A stretch of 64,000 bases of DNA from Lewinellaceae bacterium (GTDB taxonomy: Bacteria; Bacteroidota; Bacteroidia; Chitinophagales; Saprospiraceae), in contig JACJYG010000007.1 in assembly GCA_020636215.1 (NCBI GenBank), positions 663,447 through 727,446 of the forward strand. Direction: 5' to 3'. The translations under genes were made by a program, and so were the position numbers. Within the stretch, counting starts at the first letter, position 1; each line of letters begins with the position of its first letter. Under the pieces are notes generated by a model that ran no database searches, was not told where the DNA came from, and saw only the letters and a program-made list of their open reading frames with translations. This document shows, piece after piece, positions 62,452 through 64,000 of the stretch.

Positions 62452-63894
62452 ATGCCTTACGACAAATACGAGACCGTCATCGGATTGGAAATACACGTTC
62501 AGTTGGCCACCCGGAGCAAAGCTTTTTGTGGCGATGACGCCAGCTTCGGTGGCGAGCCGAACACCCACATCAGCCCCATCTCGCTGGGACATCCCGGGAC
62601 CTTGCCCAGGCTGAACAAAAAGCAAGTAGAGTATGCCGTTCGTCTCGGCCTGGCGCTGGGTAGCCGTATCAACCTCACCAATGCCTTTGACCGGAAGAAT
62701 TACTTTTACGCCGACCTGCCCAAAGGCTATCAGATAACCCAGGACCGGCAGCCTATCTGCATAGGGGGGCAGTTGAACATTTCAGTAGGCGAGGAACAGA
62801 AAAATGTGCGTATTCATCACATTCACATGGAGGAAGACGCGGGTAAGTCCATGCACGATGCCGGGGAGGACTACTCTCGCATTGACCTCAACCGCGCCGG
62901 GGTGCCCTTGCTGGAGATTGTTTCCGAGCCTGACCTGCGTTCGGCCGAAGAAGTCGATGCCTACATGTCGGCCATGCGTCAATTGGTGCGATACCTGGGT
63001 ATTTCCGACGGCAACATGGAACAGGGCTCTATGCGTTGCGACTGCAATGTTTCTGTACGACTGAAAGGCAGCGAAAAGCTTGGCGAGCGTTGCGAGATCA
63101 AGAACCTCAATTCCATGCGTTATGCCCGCCGCGCGATCGACTATGAAGTAAAACGGCAGGTTGACTTGCTCGAGGCAGGAGGCAGGGTAGAGCAACAGAC
63201 ACTAAATTTCGATCCTGTTACCGGTGTTACCGCTCCTTTACGCGACAAAGAAGACGCTCACGACTACCGCTATTTTCCGGAGCCGGACCTGCCGCCAGTA
63301 GTGCTGACACCTGAATATGTGGAAAAGGTACGCCAGGGCTTACCGGCCTTGCCCTGGGAAATTCACGAGCGCCTCCTAAGCGAATACGGCCTTCCCGATT
63401 ATGACACCAATCTTTTAGCAGATGAACAGCCTACGGCTTTGTTTTTCCTGGAGCTAGCCCAGCACACTGCAAACTTCAAAGCAGCCGCCAACCTGATCAT
63501 CAACAAAATCATGCCTTACTGTAATGACACTGGAACGGCCATCACTGCCTTTCCGGTAAGCCATTCCCAACTAGCTGCTTTTATACAGCTCATCGACGAG
63601 GGTAAAGTGGCAAATGCCGTAGCTTATCAGCACATTTTTCCAGTAATGGTGGAGCATCCTGAACGCCCCCCGCTGGAGATTGCCCAGTCCCTCAATCTGA
63701 TCCAGACCTCCGATGAAGGTTTATTGGAAAAACTGGTTGAGGAGGTACTGGCCAACAATGCCGATGAAGTAGAGCGCTACCGAAAGGGGAAAAAAGGCCT
63801 GATGGGCTTTTTTATGGGTGAAGTGATGAAGGTTTCAAAGGGTAAGGCGGACCCCAAGGTGGTGAGTGGGTTGTTGCGGAATAAGCTGGGGTAG
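62452..63894 (+). CDS. gatB: Aspartyl/glutamyl-tRNA amidotransferase subunit B
   Basis: A 480-residue subunit of GatCAB, which converts mischarged Glu-tRNA(Gln) or Asp-tRNA(Asn) to the amide in the cytosol. The GatB kinase-like cradle domain shows VIGLEIHVQLAT, FDRKNYFYADLPKGYQITQ, DAGKSMHD and RCDCNVSVR with zinc-type Cys residues, and the helical plus tail (YqeY-like) domain covers about 330-480. Length is normal. gatA and gatC are not in the window. It begins 57 bp after the DUF3667 gene. Confidence 0.96.
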   Translation: MPYDKYETVIGLEIHVQLATRSKAFCGDDASFGGEPNTHISPISLGHPGTLPRLNKKQVEYAVRLGLALGSRINLTNAFDRKNYFYADLPKGYQITQDRQPICIGGQLNISVGEEQKNVRIHHIHMEEDAGKSMHDAGEDYSRIDLNRAGVPLLEIVSEPDLRSAEEVDAYMSAMRQLVRYLGISDGNMEQGSMRCDCNVSVRLKGSEKLGERCEIKNLNSMRYARRAIDYEVKRQVDLLEAGGRVEQQTLNFDPVTGVTAPLRDKEDAHDYRYFPEPDLPPVVLTPEYVEKVRQGLPALPWEIHERLLSEYGLPDYDTNLLADEQPTALFFLELAQHTANFKAAANLIINKIMPYCNDTGTAITAFPVSHSQLAAFIQLIDEGKVANAVAYQHIFPVMVEHPERPPLEIAQSLNLIQTSDEGLLEKLVEEVLANNADEVERYRKGKKGLMGFFMGEVMKVSKGKADPKVVSGLLRNKLG

Positions 63895-64000
63895 GGGGAG
63901 TGGCCGTCTCAAATCAGCCGGTTAAAAATGGCTAAATGGCTGAATGCCTGAACTGTTTCTTTGAACGCCTGGCTTCTTTAAAAATGGGACTGTTCAAAGA

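Overview
The window looks like a chromosomal segment of a member of the Bacteroidota, most likely a Saprospiria-type (Lewinella/Haliscomenobacter-like) gliding or filamentous heterotroph. This placement is inferred from gene content: a type IX secretion/gliding cluster (PorP/SprF-like protein, GldK, GldL, GldM, GldN), a giant secreted protein with a T9SS C-terminal sorting domain, an ExbB-X-ExbD-ExbD cluster, DUF4293, DUF3667, DUF4240, OstA-like and BatE-like proteins. Promoters also fit the Bacteroidota -33 TTTG / -7 TAnnTTTG pattern, clearest upstream of rplU, gldK, tRNA-Ser and the FAD oxidoreductase. No complete IS element, prophage or CRISPR array was seen; mobile-type DNA is limited to a probable MITE at 58268-58447 and a few palindromes and microsatellites.

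Layout. 1-5.1 kb: envelope glycan genes (two GT2 glycosyltransferases, a multipass mannosyltransferase-like protein, mannose-6-phosphate isomerase). 5.1-8.2 kb: periplasmic HtrA-like protease, a glucosaminidase-type muramidase and a divergent LexA-like S24 repressor. 8.2-15.7 kb: a 2257-residue T9SS cargo protein behind a hairpin-rich 0.5 kb leader. 15.9-26 kb: GH1 beta-glucosidase, Uma2 protein, a metalloprotease/propeller/barrel protein translationally coupled to a DUF4240 protein, a DUF885 protein lacking the usual zinc motif, and a YyaL-type thioredoxin-domain protein.

26-32.6 kb: porP-gldK-gldL-gldM-gldN, the T9SS core and motor, with unusually long hairpin-containing spacers. 32.6-39.3 kb: UPF1-like helicase, ABC exporter, ruvX-def, RNase HI, TatD nuclease. 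39.4-42.2 kb: tRNA-Ser(GGA) and the exb cluster. 42.2-48.2 kb: DUF4293, FAD oxidoreductase, OstA-like/BatE-like pair, then rplU-rpmA, where L27 carries a C-terminal helix-hairpin-helix extension. 48.3-52.3 kb: an exopolysaccharide initiation cluster (WcaJ-like transferase, lipoprotein, Gfo/Idh/MocA dehydrogenase). 52.4-64 kb: M14 carboxypeptidase, alaS, an M23 peptidase, a CapA-like lipoprotein, DUF3667 protein and gatB.

How it fits together: the T9SS core exports and anchors proteins such as the giant CTD-bearing protein. Glycan and peptidoglycan genes build and remodel the envelope, ExbBD supplies energy to outer-membrane transport, and the rest is housekeeping. Where an in-frame ORF extends upstream through a TTG/GTG codon, I moved the start to the ATG that best fits a signal peptide, promoter or family N-terminus.
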